A DNA stretch of 64,000 nt from Microvirga arvi (GCF_016892765.1 NZ_JAFEMD010000001.1:186001-250000); one strand, 5' to 3'; counted from the stretch's first letter, positions 45,003 through 54,585 are shown. The notes: generated from the sequence alone by a model not told the origin. Made by a program: numbers and translations.

Positions 45003-46295
45003 ATGGCGGACATCGCGACCCGCGTCTACAACCATACCTGGAAGATCGACCCGATCGTCCGGTCGGTTCTGGATACGGATTTCTATAAACTGCTGATGGC
45101 GCAGACGATCTTTCGCCGCCATCGCGACGTGCAGGTGACGTTCGGCATCCATAACCGCACCACCCGCATCCGATTGGCCGACATCATCGATGCCGGGGAG
45201 CTGCGCGAGCAGCTCGATCATGTCCGCAGCCTGCGCCTGACCCGGGGTGAATCCACCTGGCTGCGCGGCAACACGTTCTACGGCAAGCGGCAGATGTTCT
45301 CGCCGGAATTCATGGACTGGCTCGAGACCTTCCGTTTCCCGGAATACCTTCTGGAAAAGGAGGACGGTCAATACGTTCTGACTTTTCACGGCCGGTGGAT
45401 CGAGACCACCATGTGGGAGATCCCGGCGCTGGCGATCCTCAACGAGCTGCGCTCGCGCGGCGTGCTCAAGGGCATGGCGAAGTTCGAGCTGCAGGTGCTT
45501 TATGCGCGCGCCATGACGCGGGTCTGGGAGAAGATCCAGCGGCTCAAGCAGCTTCCCGAGCTGTCCATTTCCGATTTCGGCACCAGGCGCCGTCACGGTT
45601 TCCTCTGGCAGGATTGGTGCGTGCAGGCGATGATCGAGGGAATGGGATCTTCCTTCCTGGGCACGTCCAACTGTCTTATCGCCATGCGGCGCGAGGTGGA
45701 GGCTGTGGGCACGAACGCCCATGAGCTTCCCATGGTCTATGCGGCCCTGACGGACAGCGACGAGGAACTGGCCATGGCGCCGTACCGGGTGCTGGCCGAC
45801 TGGCAGGAGGATTACGAAGGCAACCTGCGTGTCATCCTTCCCGACACCTACGGCACCACCAATTTCCTCCAGAATGCGCCCGAATGGGTGGCGTCATGGA
45901 CAGGCATCCGCGTGGATTCGAAGGATCCCATCGAGGGCGGCGAGGAAGCCATCGCATGGTGGCGCCAGCGCGGGCAGAATCCATCGGAGAAGCTCGCGAT
46001 CTTTTCCGATGGTCTCGACGTGGACGTGATCGAGCGCATCCATAAGCATTTCCGTGGGCGCATGCGCATCGGCTATGGCTGGGGAACGCTTCTCACCAAT
46101 GATTTCCGCGGCCTTGCTTCGGAGGGGGCGCTCGATCCCATCTCCATCGTCTGCAAGGTTATCTCGGCTGATGGCCGGCCGACGGTGAAGCTATCCGACA
46201 ATCCCACAAAGGCGATGGGGCCACGATCCGAGATCGAACGTTACAAGCGCATCTTCCATGTAGGCGAACAGGCAGCGAAACCGGTATTGGTGTGA
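45003..46295 (+). CDS. pncB: Nicotinate phosphoribosyltransferase
   Basis: A cytosolic enzyme of 430 residues making nicotinate mononucleotide from nicotinate and PRPP with ATP, in NAD salvage. Evident family parts are [16 protein letters not shown] at the start, [11 protein letters not shown] with the phosphorylatable histidine region, [10 protein letters not shown], and [19 protein letters not shown] in the C-terminal barrel. Length matches alphaproteobacterial PncB. It is followed, five bases after the stop, by a PxpA-like gene, so they may be co-transcribed. Confidence 0.92.
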   Translation: MADIATRVYNHTWKIDPIVRSVLDTDFYKLLMAQTIFRRHRDVQVTFGIHNRTTRIRLADIIDAGELREQLDHVRSLRLTRGESTWLRGNTFYGKRQMFSPEFMDWLETFRFPEYLLEKEDGQYVLTFHGRWIETTMWEIPALAILNELRSRGVLKGMAKFELQVLYARAMTRVWEKIQRLKQLPELSISDFGTRRRHGFLWQDWCVQAMIEGMGSSFLGTSNCLIAMRREVEAVGTNAHELPMVYAALTDSDEELAMAPYRVLADWQEDYEGNLRVILPDTYGTTNFLQNAPEWVASWTGIRVDSKDPIEGGEEAIAWWRQRGQNPSEKLAIFSDGLDVDVIERIHKHFRGRMRIGYGWGTLLTNDFRGLASEGALDPISIVCKVISADGRPTVKLSDNPTKAMGPRSEIERYKRIFHVGEQAAKPVLV

Positions 46296-46300
46296 CGAAC

Positions 46301-47065
46301 ATGAACATTGATCTCAACTGCGACATGGGTGAAGGCTTCGGCCCCTGGCCGATGGGGGATGACGAGGCGATGCTCGACATCGTCTCCTCCGCCAACATTG
46401 CCTGCGGGTTCCATGCAGGCGATCCATCCATCATGTTCCGCACGGCAGAGATGGCGAAGAGCAAGGGTGTGGCCATAGGTGCACATCCCGGCTTCAACGA
46501 TCTGCACGGTTTCGGGCGGCGCATGATCCGCGGCGATTCTCCCGCCGAGATCGAGCGCATGATCGCCTATCAAATCGGCGCCATGCAGGCCGTCGCCTCG
46601 CTCGCCGGCCACAAGGTCACCTATGTGAAGGTGCACGGTTCCCTCAACAACATGGCCAACGAGGACGAGGATCTCGCTCTGGCGATCGCCCGCGCCATCA
46701 GGGGGGTGGATGCAAGCCTCATCAATATGTGCATGCCGGGTCTTCTGATGGAGAAGGCATCCCACGCGATCGGCATAAAGGTCGTGCGTGAGATTTTTGC
46801 CGACCGCACCTATGAGGACAACGGAACGCTCACCAGCCGGAAGAAACCCGGTTCCGTGCTGCACGATGCCGAATTCGCGGCCGAGCGCATCCTGCGCGCC
46901 GTCCAGGACAGGGCCATCACGACGGTTTCCGGCAAGCGGATTCCGGTCGAGATCGATACAATCTGCGTGCACGGCGACGAACCGAGCGCCGTCGCCATGG
47001 CGCGCACGGTCCGCGCGAAGCTGGAGGCGAACGGCGTCACGATCAGGCCTTTTTCGGGACGATGA
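46301..47065 (+). CDS. pxpA: 5-oxoprolinase subunit A (PxpA, LamB/YcsF family)
   Basis: A protein of 254 residues with the YcsF hallmark [11 protein letters not shown] and [13 protein letters not shown], plus ATPG-like [18 protein letters not shown] and [12 protein letters not shown]. In the known enzyme PxpA works with PxpB and PxpC to cleave 5-oxoproline using ATP; the B and C genes are not in this window. A GTG at 46292 overlapping pncB's stop is an alternative start. Confidence 0.87.
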   Translation: MNIDLNCDMGEGFGPWPMGDDEAMLDIVSSANIACGFHAGDPSIMFRTAEMAKSKGVAIGAHPGFNDLHGFGRRMIRGDSPAEIERMIAYQIGAMQAVASLAGHKVTYVKVHGSLNNMANEDEDLALAIARAIRGVDASLINMCMPGLLMEKASHAIGIKVVREIFADRTYEDNGTLTSRKKPGSVLHDAEFAAERILRAVQDRAITTVSGKRIPVEIDTICVHGDEPSAVAMARTVRAKLEANGVTIRPFSGR

Positions 47066-47089
47066 GGTCCACTCGTTGCAGAAAAGGAT

Positions 47090-47123
47090 CATCATGGGAC
47101 GAGGTTATTTTCATCCCATGATG
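47090..47123. terminator. Inverted repeat between convergent genes
   Basis: CATCATGGGA (47090-47099) and TCCCATGATG (47114-47123) form a perfect 10-bp stem with a 14-base loop between the convergent pxpA and glycine-rich protein genes. It lacks a good T-run, so its terminator role is only likely from position. Confidence 0.45.
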
Positions 47124-47182
47124 CACTGAGCCCTCGTCGACATCTCTTTCACTGCGGTAAAGAACGGTCATCCAAAGCGGCT

Positions 47183-48277
47183 TTAGTTCTGAACCGGCGT
47201 TTCGCCAAAGAACATGCTCAGATCTTTGAGAGAAACCACATACATCTCGCCTTTGATGCCGTTCACGCCGGCCGCGCCGTCACCGAGATTGACTGGAGAC
47301 GGGAAGCCGCCGGGGGAGCCTGGGCTTGAGGGGCCGCACCAGCCATTCCGGCCTGCTCCACCGCCACCATTTCCAGGATTTCCGGGAGCACCACCCCGAC
47401 CGGCGACTCCACCCAAACCTCCCTGATTGTTGACGCGGGAATAGCTGAACGTATCTGCGCCGCGCTGAAGCGAGACGAAAATGATTGTCCCTCCGGAACC
47501 TCCAGAGCCGCCATCCCCTCCTCGTCCGCCCATGCCTGACGTGCCACCATTGCCTCCAGGGCCGGGGCCTTCTTTGCAATCGAATAGACCGCTGGCTCCC
47601 TCTTTGCCATTTCCGGCATTGCCCCCATCGCCACCGCGTCCGCCAGCGCCACCCATGCCGCCATCAATTCCGCGCGCGAGTACAGCGAGATTGAGGAGCC
47701 CCGCAGGAATTTCCTGGTTGCGATCATCTAACAACCGCTCGGCGACGATGTAGATCGTCGGCAGCTGCAGGCGTTCGCCCACGCTTCCATTCCCGCCCGT
47801 GCCTCCGGGATGTCCGTCGTTGCCTCTGCGGTTGATTTCGCCATAGTCATCGGCGCCGCGCTGTCCTGTGTTTCCAGTGCGGCCGGTCGCTCCGCTGCGA
47901 ACATTCATGTCCCGCTCGATGAACGAATAGCCGAGTGGATCCCGAAATTTGATCCGCCGCGCAGCAATCGCGATCCATGGGGCTTTGAGGTTGGTGAAGA
48001 CGAGCCTGGATCCTGCATCGAATACGATTTCGTCGGCTTTTATGATCTGCTGGCCGAACGACTCGTTGCCGGAAATTGGAATGACACTCCTGATGTTCGG
48101 CGCCGCCTTGATGGATTCCGCCACTTCTTTTGGAATCTCAGGCGTCAGTATGTTGGCGTGGGCTGAAACATCTCTCCTGATGACGACTGAACTGCCTCTG
48201 TCTGTCAGCAAGTCCTGAGCGTGCAGGGTAAAGCCGGAAGCAAGGAAGAGACCGGCACCTATGACAAACCTGTTCAT
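47183..48277 (-). CDS. Secreted glycine-rich, collagen-like protein
   Basis: A protein of 364 residues with a signal peptide (MNRFVIGAGLFLASGFTLHAQ). An N-terminal domain of about 110 residues (beta-rich, with IIKADEIVFDAGSRLVF) precedes three glycine-rich tracts dominated by G-G-x and G-x-y units, such as GGMGGAGGRGGDGGNAG, spaced by short beta segments (IYIVAERLL, TIIFVSLQRG). No enzyme motif is present. The composition recalls collagen-like or GlyGly-tract surface proteins. It stands alone; its role is unknown. Confidence 0.65.
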   Translation of the reverse strand: MNRFVIGAGLFLASGFTLHAQDLLTDRGSSVVIRRDVSAHANILTPEIPKEVAESIKAAPNIRSVIPISGNESFGQQIIKADEIVFDAGSRLVFTNLKAPWIAIAARRIKFRDPLGYSFIERDMNVRSGATGRTGNTGQRGADDYGEINRRGNDGHPGGTGGNGSVGERLQLPTIYIVAERLLDDRNQEIPAGLLNLAVLARGIDGGMGGAGGRGGDGGNAGNGKEGASGLFDCKEGPGPGGNGGTSGMGGRGGDGGSGGSGGTIIFVSLQRGADTFSYSRVNNQGGLGGVAGRGGAPGNPGNGGGGAGRNGWCGPSSPGSPGGFPSPVNLGDGAAGVNGIKGEMYVVSLKDLSMFFGETPVQN

Positions 48278-48441
48278 GAGCGTTTCCTCAACCTACGGCA
48301 GGATATGACTGCCATATGCAATCTTAGGTTTAGTGAAGCTCGAGCTGCAACTGCCCTAAAGAATCCTCCACCTATCCAAAAGGATGCTGATTTGCGCAGT
48401 ATCGCGAAGAGAGGCTGCGCTCTGGTTTTCCCGTCCGCTGA

Positions 48442-49332
48442 TCAGCCAGTCCGTGAATCTGCTTCTGCGAAAGCCTTTTCTAGGAAGGGCTGCAGAGCCG
48501 CGAGCGTCTCCTCAGGCGCCTCCTCGGCAAGGTAGTGACCGCAATCGATGCCGTGCCCCTCCACGTGATCGGCCCAGTCGCGCCAGACGGCCAGCACGTC
48601 GTACCATCGATCCAGTCCGTTCTTGCGGCCCCAAAGCGCCTGCACCGGGCAGGAGATCCGCCGGCCCGCCTGCTGATCCTCCTCGTCGAGACGCATGTCG
48701 ATAGTGGCTCCGGCGCGATAATCCTCGCACATGGCGTGGATCGTGCTCGGGTCGGTGTAGCAGCGCCGGTATTCGGCGAGCGCTTTCTCATCGAACAGCG
48801 AGCGCCCGCGGCGAAGATAGAAAGCATCCGGATCCGATGCAATGAGGCGTTCCGGAAGCGGGTGGGGCTGCGCGAGGAAGAACCAGTGCCAGTATCCCAT
48901 GGCAAAGGCCATGTCCGTGCGCTGGAAGTGCTCGGCGGTGGGGATGATGTCCAGAACCGAAAGAGCCGCAATCCGCTCGGGGTGATCGAGCGCCATGCGG
49001 TAGGCGCAGCGTCCGCCGCGGTCATGGCCGACGACTGCGAAACGCTCGAAGCCGAGAGCCTGCATCATCTCCACCTGGTCCCGGGCCATGGCGCGCTTGG
49101 AATAGGGCTCGTGATCTTCGGTCGTCGCAGGCTTGGAGCTGTCGCCATAGCCGCGCAGGTCGGAGCAGACGATCGTGTAGCTCTCCGCAAGCTTCGGCGC
49201 CACCTTGTGCCACATGGCGTGAGTCTGCGGGTGGCCATGGAGCAGGAGAACCGGCGGACCGTTACCTGCATGGCGCAGGTTGATGACGGCTTCGGATGTC
49301 TCGATCCGGCGATGCGTGAAGGTCTCGAACAT
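48442..49332 (-). CDS. Alpha/beta hydrolase, fluoroacetate-dehalogenase-like
   Basis: A cytosolic hydrolase of 296 residues. Oxyanion loop is LLLHGHPQTH, the nucleophile elbow GHDRGGR uses aspartate as in dehalogenases and epoxide hydrolases, and the catalytic histidine is in CGHYLAEEAPEE. The WHWFFLAQPHPLPE segment carries the His/Trp pair that forms the halide pocket in fluoroacetate dehalogenases. It should displace a halide from haloacetate-like substrates or act as an epoxide hydrolase. ATG 49332 is favoured over the start at 49350. Confidence 0.8.
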   Translation of the reverse strand: MFETFTHRRIETSEAVINLRHAGNGPPVLLLHGHPQTHAMWHKVAPKLAESYTIVCSDLRGYGDSSKPATTEDHEPYSKRAMARDQVEMMQALGFERFAVVGHDRGGRCAYRMALDHPERIAALSVLDIIPTAEHFQRTDMAFAMGYWHWFFLAQPHPLPERLIASDPDAFYLRRGRSLFDEKALAEYRRCYTDPSTIHAMCEDYRAGATIDMRLDEEDQQAGRRISCPVQALWGRKNGLDRWYDVLAVWRDWADHVEGHGIDCGHYLAEEAPEETLAALQPFLEKAFAEADSRTG

Positions 49333-49380
49333 TCCCCTATTCTGTGTCACTTCATGCGCTGAGGCCAGGGCATGGCCTTC

Positions 49381-49923
49381 TCACCAGGAGCGACGTTCCC
49401 CGTTGTCGATGTGGATGATGCCGTTTCGGTACATCTTCAGGCCTCCCACCTCCGGATGGGAGCGCAGATAGACCATGACACCGCGGACGCGGCTGCGGAC
49501 CCTGAAATCGATGGCGCGGCAGGCGAGGTGAAGGGAGTGGCGTGCCCCGCCGGCACGCCAGTTGCGCCCACGGCTGCGGTGAGTGGACTCCACGCTGACA
49601 GGACCAAATTTCGCGGCGACGGAGGCGACGACTTCGCGCAGATCGCCTGGAACGCATCCTGTCGGAGCACTGGCCCGCAATGTGATCGTTCCTCCAGAGA
49701 CCAAGGATGAGAAGCCGGAGAGGGTCCGCGCGTTCGGAAGGCTCCCCGTTGTCTTGGGACCGTTCAGATCGTCGTTGGAGGGAAGGCTGGCATATTCGGC
49801 AGGAGGGACGAGGCTTCCGTCTCCCTCGCCGGCCTTGAGCGCGGGCGGCAAGAATCCGAGCAGAAGGGTGCTGATCACAAGAGCAGTTTTGAATGCAAGG
49901 CGGATTCGGCAGTCGTTGCTCAT
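49381..49923 (-). CDS. Secreted peptidase M15-like (DUF882-type) protein
   Basis: A protein of 180 residues with a signal peptide (ALVISTLLLGFLPPALKAG) and a linker of about 75 residues. The C-terminal 95 residues resemble the metal-binding domain of M15/DUF882 peptidases: THRSRGRNWRAGGARHSLH, then CRAIDFRV and IIHIDNG, giving the His/Asp/His zinc set. Such proteins cut peptidoglycan cross-links or act as hydrolase-like anchors. The domain is compact but the metal residues are all present. Confidence 0.72.
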   Translation of the reverse strand: MSNDCRIRLAFKTALVISTLLLGFLPPALKAGEGDGSLVPPAEYASLPSNDDLNGPKTTGSLPNARTLSGFSSLVSGGTITLRASAPTGCVPGDLREVVASVAAKFGPVSVESTHRSRGRNWRAGGARHSLHLACRAIDFRVRSRVRGVMVYLRSHPEVGGLKMYRNGIIHIDNGERRSW

Positions 49924-50259
49924 CGGGTTCTCCCGTTTTGAGCCCCTACAAAGGTCATGCCGCGAAATGGTCCTCCCAACGGCATGTGAATCTTGTTGGT
50001 CAAGTCACTGACGGTTGCGCGAAGAGCGCTAGGGGTGGCTAGCTAAAGTAAGCTTGGCCCTAGGCAATAAGACCTAGGCGGATATAACCCATTAGAGACG
50101 ATGCGTGATCAGCAAGGCCGTATGCTGCAATAAATCCTATGAAAGGAAATTTAGGATGAGTTACGGAATTACGGTGTCCTGATCTTGCAGAGCCTTGTCT
50201 GAATCCACACATCAAGGCCTGTTGTGCCGATCATCGGGATCGGCCTCTCGGAGACTGGA
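49924..50259. other. Intergenic region upstream of the DUF4112 gene
   Basis: No gene is seen in these 336 bases. A small inverted pair CCTAGG-N8-CCTAGG (about 50059-50078) sits near the middle. The rest is the presumed promoter region of two divergent genes. Confidence 0.35.
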
Positions 50260-50697
50260 ATGAACACTGCCCGGAGCGCTGTTTTCGATACGATCAAGGC
50301 TGCCGGCCCGAGCCGACAGGATGCGATCGCACGCATCACGCTGGTTGCGAAACTGATGGACAGCGCCTTCCTGATTCCGGGGTTGAATCGGCGTGTCGGT
50401 CTGGATGCGGTGCTGGGCTTGGTGCCGGGCGTCGGCGATGCGCTGTCGGCTGCTCTTGCAAGCTACATCATCTGGGAGGCCCGTCAGCTCGGCCTGCCGC
50501 GCTGGAAGATTGCCCGGATGGTCGGCAACGTTGCCATGGACACGGCCATCGGCGTGATCCCATTCGCGGGCGACGTGTTCGACGTGTTCTTCAAGGCCAA
50601 CGAGCGAAACCTCCGGATCGTCCACGAGCATCTGGGCACCCCCAAGCGCGGGCCGCTTGAGATCGACGGCACCGCTGTCCGGGTCGGGGAGCGCTGA
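50260..50697 (+). CDS. DUF4112 membrane protein
   Basis: A protein of 145 residues matching DUF4112: LMDSAFLIPGLNRRVGLDAVLGLVPGVGD, a helix ALASYIIWEARQLG and MVGNVAMDTAIGVIPFAGDVFDVFFKAN. It probably inserts as two amphipathic hairpins in the membrane. The function is unknown. ATG 50260 with GGAG upstream is preferred over a GTG at 50224. The next gene starts on the base after its stop. Confidence 0.8.
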   Translation: MNTARSAVFDTIKAAGPSRQDAIARITLVAKLMDSAFLIPGLNRRVGLDAVLGLVPGVGDALSAALASYIIWEARQLGLPRWKIARMVGNVAMDTAIGVIPFAGDVFDVFFKANERNLRIVHEHLGTPKRGPLEIDGTAVRVGER

Positions 50698-51084
50698 GTG
50701 AAACGGCTTTTGTGGATTCTCGCCTGGTTTGCCGTGGCGCTCTGGTCCCTGTTCGCCTGGGGCGCCTATGGGCTGCTCGACTTCTTCGGAAGCGTCGCCG
50801 CCCGCAATGCCGACATCGTCACGGGGCATCCCGAGACGGTCGAATGGCTGTCCTGGGCTTTGATGACCCTGAGGGGTCTGGGATTGGGCGCCATCGTGTT
50901 CGTTTGGGGGCTCGTATCTCTGCTTATCCTGGCCGTTCCGGCCGTACTGGGCCTGTTCCTCGGCAGCAATCGTCGCGATCAAAGGGCTTTTGAGTGGCGT
51001 GAGCCTGGAGCCGGTCCTAATTCGTCAATTCCATTCCCGCCGTCGACCGGATCGTATCCACCTCGGCGGATAGAGAGACGCTGA
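50698..51084 (+). CDS. Hypothetical membrane protein coupled to DUF4112 gene
   Basis: A protein of 128 residues with two membrane helices (LLWILAWFAVALWSLFAWGA; a second at about 65-85) and a short basic, proline-rich tail. The GTG start directly abuts the preceding TGA (no gap), so translation is likely coupled. No family name is offered. A bidirectional terminator follows. Confidence 0.65.
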   Translation: MKRLLWILAWFAVALWSLFAWGAYGLLDFFGSVAARNADIVTGHPETVEWLSWALMTLRGLGLGAIVFVWGLVSLLILAVPAVLGLFLGSNRRDQRAFEWREPGAGPNSSIPFPPSTGSYPPRRIERR

Positions 51085-51091
51085 AATAGAT

Positions 51092-51118
51092 AGGGCGAAG
51101 CGGCTGCCGCTTCGCCCT
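51092..51118. terminator. Bidirectional terminator
   Basis: AGGGCGAAGCGG (51092-51103), CTG, CCGCTTCGCCCT (51107-51118): a perfect 12-bp stem between the convergent DUF4112-linked gene and the amino-acid ABC operon; TTATGTTT follows on the plus strand. Confidence 0.85.
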
Positions 51119-51134
51119 TTATGTTTCCCAAGCC

Positions 51135-51944
51135 TCAGCGATGGCTTGAGATGAACTGCTTGAAGCGCTCGGACTTCGGCGCGCCGAAGACCTCCGCCGG
51201 TGCGCCTTCCTCCTCCACCACGCCCTTGTGCAGGAACACGACCCGGTTCGAGACGTCGCGGGCAAAGCCCATTTCATGCGTCACCACCAGCATGGTGCGG
51301 CCTTCTTCGGCGAGCGAGCGCATGACGCGCAACACCTCGCCGACGAGTTCCGGATCGAGCGCCGAGGTCGGCTCGTCGAAGAGCATCACCTTCGGATGCA
51401 TGGCGAGCGCCCGCGCAATGGCTGCGCGCTGCTGCTGGCCGCCGGAGAGGTGAGAGGGATACTGGTTTCGCTTATCGATGATGCCGACCTTCGCCAGCAG
51501 TTCCTCCGCTTCGGCGATGCATTCCGCCTTCGGGCGTTTCTGCACATGCACGGGCGCTTCGATCACGTTCTCCAGGATGGTCATGTGGGACCAGAGATTG
51601 AAGCTCTGGAACACCATGGCGACCCGGGAGCGGATGCGGTCCACCTGGCGCTGATCCGCCGGCTCCATGCCCTTGCGGCCCTTCCTGAGAGCGATGGTCT
51701 CTCCGCCGATGCGGATCTCGCCGGAATCGGGCACCTCCAGCATGTTGATGCAGCGGAGCATGGTCGATTTGCCGGAGCCTGAGGCGCCGAGGATCGAAAT
51801 GACATCGCCTTCCCGCGCGCCAAGCGAGACGCCCTTGAGCACCTCGAGCGACCCGAAGCTCTTGCGGAGATTGTTGACGGAGACGGCAGGAGCAGCCTCG
51901 GAAGGCGCAGGTTGGGACGACAAGGATGCAACTCCATTAGACAT
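51135..51944 (-). CDS. Polar amino-acid ABC transporter ATPase (HisP-like)
   Basis: A cytosolic ATPase of 269 residues: Walker [10 protein letters not shown], signature LSGGQQQR, Walker [21 protein letters not shown], plus the D-loop and H-loop ([12 protein letters not shown]) of the HisP/GlnQ group. About 20 extra N-terminal residues precede the usual start. Last gene of the operon after binding protein, HisQ-like and HisM-like permeases; it overlaps the HisM-like gene by eight bases. Confidence 0.9.
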   Translation of the reverse strand: MSNGVASLSSQPAPSEAAPAVSVNNLRKSFGSLEVLKGVSLGAREGDVISILGASGSGKSTMLRCINMLEVPDSGEIRIGGETIALRKGRKGMEPADQRQVDRIRSRVAMVFQSFNLWSHMTILENVIEAPVHVQKRPKAECIAEAEELLAKVGIIDKRNQYPSHLSGGQQQRAAIARALAMHPKVMLFDEPTSALDPELVGEVLRVMRSLAEEGRTMLVVTHEMGFARDVSNRVVFLHKGVVEEEGAPAEVFGAPKSERFKQFISSHR

Positions 51945-52662
51945 GGGCAGCCTCCAGGCGCGGCTCCACGGCCGGGGGGCGGCGCAGATGAGGCGAGAGC
52001 CACCATTCGATGGCCATGATGATGCGGGTGATGATGAAGTTGAGGATCAGGTAGATCAGCCCGGCAACGATGAACACCTCGACGGCGCGGAAGGTCTGCG
52101 AGATCAGCTTGGCCGCAAGGCCGGTCACTTCCATCATGGTGATGATCGAAGCCAGCGACGTCGCCTTCACCATCAGAATGAGCTCGCTGCCGTAAGCCGG
52201 AAGCGCCTGGCGCAGTGCGATAGGGAACACGACGCGGCGGAAGAGCAGGAAGCCCGACATGCCGCAGGCCCGTGCCGCCTCGACTTGGTTATAGGGAACG
52301 GATTGCAGCCCGCCGCGCATGATCTCGCTGGCATAGGCGGCCGTGTTGAGCGTGAGCGCGAAGACCGCGCACCAATAGGGCTCACGGAAGAAGGCCCACA
52401 AACCCCATTCCTGCAGGGCCGGACGGAACTGCCCGAGGCCGTAGTAGATCAGGAAGATCTGAACGAGCAGCGGCGTTCCGCGGAACACGAAAACATAAGC
52501 CTGCGCCGGCCAGTCGAGCACCCTGACGCCCGAGATGCGCATGAGCGCCAAGAGCAGGGCCAGCACGGCGCCGAGTCCGACCGACATGAAGGCCAGGTTC
52601 AAGGTCAGCGGCACGCCGCCTATGAGAGTCAGGAAGGCATCCCGCATGAAAGCGAAGTCCAT
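51937..52662 (-). CDS. Polar amino-acid ABC permease (HisM-like)
   Basis: A membrane permease of 241 residues with the HAAT family pattern: [24 protein letters not shown] at the start and an EAA-like cytoplasmic loop [33 protein letters not shown]. Its ATG overlaps the stop of the HisQ-like gene by one base. Expected to form the channel with that protein for lysine/arginine/ornithine or related amino acids. Confidence 0.88.
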   Translation of the reverse strand: MDFAFMRDAFLTLIGGVPLTLNLAFMSVGLGAVLALLLALMRISGVRVLDWPAQAYVFVFRGTPLLVQIFLIYYGLGQFRPALQEWGLWAFFREPYWCAVFALTLNTAAYASEIMRGGLQSVPYNQVEAARACGMSGFLLFRRVVFPIALRQALPAYGSELILMVKATSLASIITMMEVTGLAAKLISQTFRAVEVFIVAGLIYLILNFIITRIIMAIEWWLSPHLRRPPAVEPRLEAAHV

Positions 52663-53393
52663 CAGGAAGCCCTCCGCATGCCACGCAGCGAGTGGGACTC
52701 CGCGCGCTGGAACAGGTAGGTCGAAACCCAGGTGATGAGCAGGTAGAGCACCGCCGCCGTAAGATAGAAGTCGAACGGCCGGCGCGTCGAGCCCGCAGCG
52801 ATATGGGACTGGCGCAGCAGCTCGACGAGGCCCGTGACGGAGATGAGAGCCGATTCCTTCAGGACCAGCTGCCATGTGTTGCCGAGGCCCGGAATGGCAT
52901 AGCGCAGCACCTGCGGTGCGATGATGCGGCGGAACATGAGCCAGCGGTGCATCCCGACGGAGCGCGCCGCTTCGATCTCGCCGCGGTTGACGACCTGATA
53001 GGCGCCGCGGAACACTTCCGCCTGATAGGCCCCCGACACGATGCCGATGGCCATGGCGCCTGTCGCAAAGGCCGGCACGCCGATAAAGCCGTCGGCTCCG
53101 AACAGGCTGCCGATGGCACCGAGCGCCGCGCTGCCGCCGAAATAGAACAGATAGATCACGAGAAGATCGGGGATGCCGCGCAGGACGGTGGTGTAGCCGT
53201 CCGCCAGGCTGCGGATCACGAGATTGCCGCCGATCTTGCCCCAGGCCACCAGGGTCCCGACGATCGAGCCGGCGAGAAAGCCGCACAGGGCGACCGCGAT
53301 CGTCATCCCCGCCGCGGTGAGAAGAGCCCATCCCCATCCATTGGGACCGAACCCGACGAGCTCAAAGTAGCTCAGTTGCTGCACGCGTCTCAA
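52662..53393 (-). CDS. Polar amino-acid ABC permease (HisQ-like)
   Basis: A membrane permease of 243 residues with GWGWALLTAAGMTIAVALCGFLAG, the EAA loop EIEAARSVGMHRWLMFRRIIAPQVLRYAIPGLGNTW, and about five membrane helices. It is followed with one-base overlap by the HisM-like gene. The binding-protein gene lies 128 bases upstream, past a hairpin that may reduce permease expression. Confidence 0.88.
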   Translation of the reverse strand: MRRVQQLSYFELVGFGPNGWGWALLTAAGMTIAVALCGFLAGSIVGTLVAWGKIGGNLVIRSLADGYTTVLRGIPDLLVIYLFYFGGSAALGAIGSLFGADGFIGVPAFATGAMAIGIVSGAYQAEVFRGAYQVVNRGEIEAARSVGMHRWLMFRRIIAPQVLRYAIPGLGNTWQLVLKESALISVTGLVELLRQSHIAAGSTRRPFDFYLTAAVLYLLITWVSTYLFQRAESHSLRGMRRAS

Positions 53394-53470
53394 CTTTCCT
53401 GAATATGTCTCCCCTCATCAGACGGAGAGGGCTAGACAGCATCTCTCAAACCGGTCGTTGACCGGATCGT

Positions 53471-53500
53471 GTCCCGGGTCCGTGTAGCGGGACCCAGGAC
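53471..53500 (-). terminator. Intra-operon hairpin after binding-protein gene
   Basis: An 11-base inverted repeat with one mismatch (GTCCxGGGTCC arms, 53471-53481 and 53490-53500) lies between the binding-protein and permease genes. With no strong T-run it is likely a polarity or mRNA-stability hairpin that keeps binding protein in excess over permease. Confidence 0.5.
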
Positions 53501-53521
53501 TTTGTTTCCAGCACGCTGTTG

Positions 53522-54367
53522 TCAGGCCTGCGGCGTAGCGTCGATCTTGAACCACTTCTCGGACAGCTTCTTGATCGTGCCGTCCTTGATCGCAGCCTGG
53601 ATCGCCTCGTCGAAAGCCTTCTTCAGATCCGCGTCATCCTTGCGCATGCCGACCGCGACGCCGCGGCCCAAGATGCCGCCGCGCATGCCCGTCCCGGCAA
53701 TGACCATGTCCTTGAACTCGGGCTTCTCCTGCGTGGCCTTCAGGGCGCCGTGCCCGGCGAAGATGGCGTCGATGCGCCCGGCGGTCAGGTCTAGGTCGTG
53801 CTGCTCCGTGGTCTTGTACTCACGGATCTGAATCGTGTCCTTCAGGTAGGTTTCCAGGAACTGCGAGTTCACGGTCGAACCCTGCACGCCAACCGTCTTG
53901 CCCTTCAGGAGCGGCTTCCAGGCCTCGATGGCCTTCTTCGCGCCCTCGGGATCCTTCTCGAAGCTCACCGTCGTGCCGGCTCCCGGCAGCTTGGCGAGCG
54001 GGGAGTCCTTCATCACGCCCCAGCCATGCGGAGTGGCTGCATAGGGGAGGGAGAAGTTGATCACCTCCAGGCGCTTGTCGGTGATGTTCATGCCGGCCAT
54101 GATGGCGTCGTACTTCTTGGCGTTCAGAGCCGGGATGATGCCGTCCCAGTCCTGCGCCACGATCTCGCACTTAACCTTCATGCGGGCGCACAATTCGTTG
54201 GCGAGGTCGATTTCATAACCCTCGAGCTTGCCGCCCGCGCCGGTGAAGTTCCACGGGGCATAGGCGCCCTCGGTGGCGATCTTCACCGTTTTTTCCTGCG
54301 CCGCTGCTCCACTCATAGCGAGCGTGGAGGCCAGCAGGCCGAGACCCAAAGCCTTGAACAATTTCAT
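53522..54367 (-). CDS. Polar amino-acid binding protein (operon-linked)
   Basis: A periplasmic SBP family 3 protein of 281 residues: signal peptide (LGLGLLASTLAMSGAAAQ), then TVKIATEGAYAPWNFTGAGGKLEGYEIDLANELC and AGMNITDKRLEVINFSLPYA. Likely ligand is a basic or related amino acid, as in LAO/HisJ proteins. AGAGGG six bases upstream supports the ATG at 54367. It is first in the operon with HisQ/M/P-like genes. Closely similar to the neighbouring gene at 54586. Confidence 0.88.
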   Translation of the reverse strand: MKLFKALGLGLLASTLAMSGAAAQEKTVKIATEGAYAPWNFTGAGGKLEGYEIDLANELCARMKVKCEIVAQDWDGIIPALNAKKYDAIMAGMNITDKRLEVINFSLPYAATPHGWGVMKDSPLAKLPGAGTTVSFEKDPEGAKKAIEAWKPLLKGKTVGVQGSTVNSQFLETYLKDTIQIREYKTTEQHDLDLTAGRIDAIFAGHGALKATQEKPEFKDMVIAGTGMRGGILGRGVAVGMRKDDADLKKAFDEAIQAAIKDGTIKKLSEKWFKIDATPQA

Positions 54368-54537
54368 CGTCATCCCTCTGGTCAGCTTCGACTGATCCGG
54401 TTGTTGAATAATCGCCCTGATGGCTCTTACCCTGCGCCTGAAAGCTAACATTCAAAAGCCAAGCCGGCGCAAGTCCTAAACATGCTGAATCAGGTCGCCA
54501 AGCTGTCAATTTAGGTCACACTTGGCTGTGATTCATA

Positions 54538-54565
54538 CAAAAAAGGCGCGGCTGGGCCGCGCCTT
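54538..54565 (-). terminator. Intrinsic terminator after the second binding-protein gene
   Basis: Read on the minus strand, AAGGCGCGG, a CCCAG loop and CCGCGCCTT are followed by a T run (54544-54539). It is a strong Rho-independent terminator, so the upstream binding-protein gene is expressed alone. Confidence 0.93.
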
Positions 54566-54585
54566 GGATGCCTGAGGCCAGTGGA

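Noticed and set aside
51937..53337. One long 466-codon minus-strand frame read as a single fused permease
   Set aside because: Its N-terminal half is an out-of-frame, arginine-rich shadow of the HisQ-like gene; the true HisM-like gene starts at 52662.
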